64,000 bases of DNA from Streptomyces sp. YS415 (GTDB lineage Bacteria > Actinomycetota > Actinomycetes > Streptomycetales > Streptomycetaceae): positions 62,001-126,000 of the forward strand of contig NZ_JAMJFL010000013.1 of NCBI RefSeq assembly GCF_023544665.1, given 5' to 3'. The notes under the pieces are model-generated. The model ran no database searches. It was not told where the DNA came from and worked only from the letters and a program-made list of their open reading frames with translations. Positions 61,508 to 64,000 of this stretch are shown piece by piece (position 1 is the first letter of the stretch; every line of letters begins with the position of its first letter). A program made the position numbers and the translations under genes.

Positions 61508-62524
61508 TCAGCTGGCGCGGCGGTACGTGGTGGCCGGGCCGATGACGCCCGGGCCGAACTTGTCGCGAACGCGGTCGATGGCTGTTTCGGCGACCAGTCG
61601 TGCTTCGCGGGCGTCGTCGAAGCTGATCTGCTGGGCGACCTGATTGGCGTCGATGAGGTCCTCACCCTTGAGGGCGAGGGCGGTCAGGCGGCCGCGTTGC
61701 AGACCGGCGGCGTCCATCAACTGGTAGGCGAGCAGGCGCAGGTCGTCGTCGTGTGCGGACGGCTCGGTCAGGCGGCGGGTCCTGGTCCAGCTGGCGTTGC
61801 CGGCGAAGGTCAGGGTGAGGGTGAGCGCACGGGCCGCCTGCTGTCGGCGGCGCAGTAGGTGCCCGAGGCGGACGACCAGGTCGAGGAGGGCGGCGCGGAC
61901 AGTAGCGCCGTCCAGGGTGTGCTGGGGGAAGGCGTGGCGCACGGTCGCGGCGGCGGGCAGGGCGCGAGGGATGACGGCGCGCGGGTCGATCCCGCGGGCC
62001 CGGTCGGCTGCCGTGCGGCCGGCGCGCCCGCCCAGCAGGCGCTGAACGGTGGCGTGCGGGACGGTCGCGAGCAGGCCGACTGAGTGGATGCCGTAGTCGC
62101 GCAGCACGGCGGCTTGGTGTGCTCCGATGCCGTACAGCGCCTCAACCGGCAGGCCGGCCAACCATGGGAGGGCTTGGTCGGGGTCGAGAGCCAGGACGCC
62201 GCCGGGCTCGCCGATCTGCGCGGAGGCGGTGGCCGCGACGGTGACCGAGGGCCCGATGCCGACGCGTACGTCGACACCCAGGCGGGACAGCGTGCGCACA
62301 CGCAGGATCTCGCCCAGGTGGCGGGGGCCGGTGCCGTGGTAGCGCAGGGCGCCCTTCAGTTCCACCAGGGCTGCGGTGGGCGGGAGCGCCTGCACGACCG
62401 GGGAGAGCTCCGCCAGCAGCTCCAGCACCTGCCGGTAGGCCTCCTCGGACAGGCGGTCCGGGCAGCGCACATGCATCACCGTCGACCTCTGGCCTGCCGG
62501 TACGTCCGCAGTCACGACATCCAC
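61508..62524 (-). CDS. Y-family DNA polymerase-like protein without the N-terminal catalytic motif
   Basis: This 338-aa protein aligns by pattern with the palm, thumb and little-finger parts of DinB/UmuC-type polymerases: VDVRVGIGPSVTVAATAS (palm), LALDPDQALPWLAGLPVEALYGIG (thumb), ALTLTLTFAGNASWTRTRRL (little finger). The usual first-strand DxDxFYAxVE and the SIDE acidic motif are not visible. Instead the protein begins VMHVRCPDRLSEEAYRQVL. This resembles ImuB-like accessory proteins or actinobacterial variants rather than active DinB. LexA-like half-sites lie upstream, so SOS control is plausible. Confidence 0.82.
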   Translation of the reverse strand: MDVVTADVPAGQRSTVMHVRCPDRLSEEAYRQVLELLAELSPVVQALPPTAALVELKGALRYHGTGPRHLGEILRVRTLSRLGVDVRVGIGPSVTVAATASAQIGEPGGVLALDPDQALPWLAGLPVEALYGIGAHQAAVLRDYGIHSVGLLATVPHATVQRLLGGRAGRTAADRARGIDPRAVIPRALPAAATVRHAFPQHTLDGATVRAALLDLVVRLGHLLRRRQQAARALTLTLTFAGNASWTRTRRLTEPSAHDDDLRLLAYQLMDAAGLQRGRLTALALKGEDLIDANQVAQQISFDDAREARLVAETAIDRVRDKFGPGVIGPATTYRRAS

Positions 62525-62541
62525 CTCCCACCCCTACGTTA

Positions 62542-62611
62542 TCGAACATAAAATCGAACACGCGAGGGCGCGACCGGTGGATCATGAGCATAGAATCAAA
62601 AATGTGTTCGA
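62542..62611. promoter_or_regulatory. LexA-like half-sites in the polymerase promoter region
   Basis: TCGAACA occurs twice (62542-62548 and 62554-62560) and its complement TGTTCGA once (62605-62611). The actinobacterial SOS box is TCGAAC-N4-GTTCGA. Only half-sites are present here at irregular spacing, so LexA binding is a suggestion. Confidence 0.4.
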
Positions 62612-63039
62612 CGACCTGCCGCCCGACCTGGACCGCCTGCAGACCCTGCGGGTCTGGCACGCCCTGTGGGTGGACCGCATCGACGCAAGGATCGCAGCCC
62701 TCCGGCAACGGCAGGCCGAGGAGGCACGGGGCAGGCAGAGGCGCCCGGCACCACCGGACTGGGTCGCCGAACTCGGCATCGGGTTCCATCGCGACGGGCC
62801 TGCGGGCATGCCTCCACTGCCAGCCCGACACCCGGCTGGGCATCCTCGACTTAGCCGCAGCAGCGACCTGCGACGGGTGCCGCTGCATTGCTGGTGAGCG
62901 CGCCCTGGCACCCGGGTCCCGACCACTGCCCCACCGCCGCACCCCCCTCCCCTGCCGCGCGCCTGCGCGAGAGCAGGCACCAAGGCTCGAAGGGCGAAAC
63001 CCCATCCGTCCGGCCATCCAACTCAGGCGCGCAGTCTGA
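62604..63039 (+). pseudogene. DUF6233-family gene with internal deletion
   Basis: The first frame (GTG at 62604) encodes DLPPDLDRLQTLRVWHALWV, RIDARIAALRQRQAEEA and PDWVAELGIG, as in the N-terminal half of DUF6233 proteins. The next frame gives LRACLHCQPDTRLGILDLA, matching the usual ACxHCxPDTxLGxLD end. The segment normally joining them, with the Gly-Cys-Trp motif, is missing and the frame is lost near 62790. The gene looks inactivated by a deletion of roughly 25-30 codons. Confidence 0.6.
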
Positions 63040-63111
63040 ACTTTTGTGTCATTTTGGCCGTTATTCTGCTGCCACGGTGACCGATATTCACCACCCAGAA
63101 CAGGACCTGCC

Positions 63112-63318
63112 ATGTCGACTCCGACTCCCCCACCCCCGATCTCGGAGCCGGATCCGTCCGCACTGACATGCCCGGGTGACCGTGTCGGATTGTGCGCCGC
63201 CTGCCAGCGCAAGACCCACCGGTACGGCACCGGCGGCAGCCCGCTCTGCCAGTGGTGCATGGCACTCGTGCAGGAGAAGTGGGGCACCACCGTGCGCTAC
63301 AACAACACGCGCACGTAG
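63112..63318 (+). CDS. Small zinc-ribbon-like protein
   Basis: This 68-aa protein has a Pro-rich start and two CxxC pairs (GLCAACQRKTHRYG and PLCQWCMAL) that would form a zinc ribbon. The family is not named. Small proteins of this type are common in Streptomyces accessory and plasmid DNA. ATG 63112 has AGGA 8-11 bases upstream. It may bind nucleic acid or protein. Confidence 0.65.
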   Translation: MSTPTPPPPISEPDPSALTCPGDRVGLCAACQRKTHRYGTGGSPLCQWCMALVQEKWGTTVRYNNTRT

Positions 63319-63364
63319 GCCGACCACTCTGAGACTCAGGGCCGGGCCGCGGGCGGCTCCACGG

Positions 63365-63500
63365 TCGGGTCGACCACCTCGGCAGGGTTAGCTGCTGGCG
63401 CAGGTCCAGGTAGCAGCGCAGCCGGACACCGGGCTGACAGACGTCCTGCGTCGTCAGCGGCCGCGATGTCGACGACGGCCAAGCCCGGCTCGCTCACGTG
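63365..63500 (-). pseudogene. DUF6207-like gene remnant with internal deletion
   Basis: The minus strand encodes THVSEPGLAVVDIAAADDA and then, in another frame, QPGVRLRCYLDLRQQ. These match the beginning and end of small DUF6207-type Streptomyces proteins (VSEPGLxVVDIxAADE...GVRxRxYxDxR). The central part and the reading frame are lost. Confidence 0.5.
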
Positions 63501-63702
63501 CGTCTCGCGAGTCAGGCATGTACGGCGCTGTGCCCCGGCGGTCCGATCGAGGTGTGCCGCTGCGGTGGCTTCATCAGACCAAGTGGCGGGCCTCCAAGGA
63601 CTGTCGCCACGCCAGTCCCCCCATCGGGCCGGATCCGCTGGCCTGGCATGGTCGGTCTCATGGTCGAGTTCGTGGCCATGCGCGGCATGGGCTGCGGAGC
63701 CG

Positions 63703-63975
63703 TCAAGGGCTGTCGCCGATCCAGTCGAAGCGGCGCGAGTCGCCTGGGCGCGGGTTGTATATTGCACGGCCGTCGGCACCGAATTGCCCGAGCTCGGTCC
63801 GCAGCGAGACACCATTGCTGATCTCCTCCTGTGTCCAGCCGGTGATGTCCATCAGGAGCCCGTCCAGCGGCCCGCCGACCAGTTCGGCGTACGTCCGGCC
63901 CGGACGGGGGCCGGCATGGTCGGGGTCGGTGCCGTACACCCGGCCGCGCAGCAGCCGCTCGTCATCGTCATTCAT
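63703..63975 (-). CDS. Small hypothetical protein
   Basis: This 90-aa protein starts MNDDDERLLRGRVYGTDPDHA and contains YAELVGGPLDGLLMDITGW and the end PRPGDSRRFDWIGDSP, a pattern I associate with small orphans of Streptomyces plasmids and chromosome arms. No function is known. The ATG at 63975 is chosen over one eight codons upstream because it opens the conserved part. Confidence 0.6.
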   Translation of the reverse strand: MNDDDERLLRGRVYGTDPDHAGPRPGRTYAELVGGPLDGLLMDITGWTQEEISNGVSLRTELGQFGADGRAIYNPRPGDSRRFDWIGDSP

Positions 63976-64000
63976 GCCGCTGAGCCTGCCAGCCACCACC

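Overview
The window looks like an accessory region of a Streptomyces chromosome, probably from a chromosome arm. The evidence is very high G+C with strong third-position bias, frequent GTG and TTG starts, many TetR/MerR/LysR/ArsR/XRE regulators, ECF sigma factor pairs, numerous secreted orphan proteins, actinobacteria-specific families (DUF5707, DUF6233, CU044_5270, DUF5937, WS/DGAT) and many decayed transposase pieces. No rRNA, tRNA, CRISPR array or intact insertion sequence was seen.

Layout. 1-7.6 kb: end of a secreted protein, a TetR/aldo-keto reductase pair with twin operators, a frameshifted SGNH hydrolase, a TetR/beta-hydroxyacid dehydrogenase pair with twin operators, and a PAP2 phosphatase. 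7.7-18.1 kb: a possible conflict/defence region with an NB-ARC-type NTPase carrying near-identical TPR units, an FAD monooxygenase, a SMI1/KNR4 protein, a MerR/monooxygenase pair, and a TPR-CHAT caspase-like protease divergent from a Cys/His-rich 130-aa protein that overlaps a three-helix membrane protein. 18.4-26.7 kb: a leftward run (AhpD-like, hemerythrin, tandem GNAT, glyoxalase-cupin fusion, glycosyltransferase, alpha/beta hydrolase) divergent from a LysR gene that is tandemly duplicated, the second copy being frameshifted. 26.9-40 kb: regulators, secreted proteins, an ECF sigma/CU044_5270 pair, an ArsR-MFS operon, and fragments of Tn3- and IS110-type transposases.

41.7-45.1 kb: a less G+C-rich three-gene operon encoding a large peptidoglycan-directed glycoside-hydrolase/lysozyme-like protein, a small membrane protein and a Tat-exported M15-peptidase-like protein that has lost all three zinc ligands. 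45.2-50.6 kb: a lipoprotein gene between two inverted ISL3 transposase remnants, an NQO1-like reductase/XRE pair, an IS110 remnant and a decayed M20 peptidase. 50.8-56.6 kb: two polyprenyl diphosphate synthases facing a leftward operon of ABC transporter, PAP2-type membrane phosphatase and a frameshifted WS/DGAT acyltransferase. These enzymes could together make and export esters of prenyl alcohols. 57-64 kb: a membrane protein, a papain-like cysteine protease, a flavodoxin-like/nitronate monooxygenase pair under a divergent TetR, a Y-family polymerase lacking its N-terminal catalytic motif, and small actinobacterial genes, two of which have suffered internal deletions.

At least four otherwise intact genes (SGNH hydrolase, LysR copy 2, a 160-aa orphan, WS/DGAT) are each broken by what looks like one missing base. 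Real pseudogenization and sequencing error cannot be told apart from this sequence alone.
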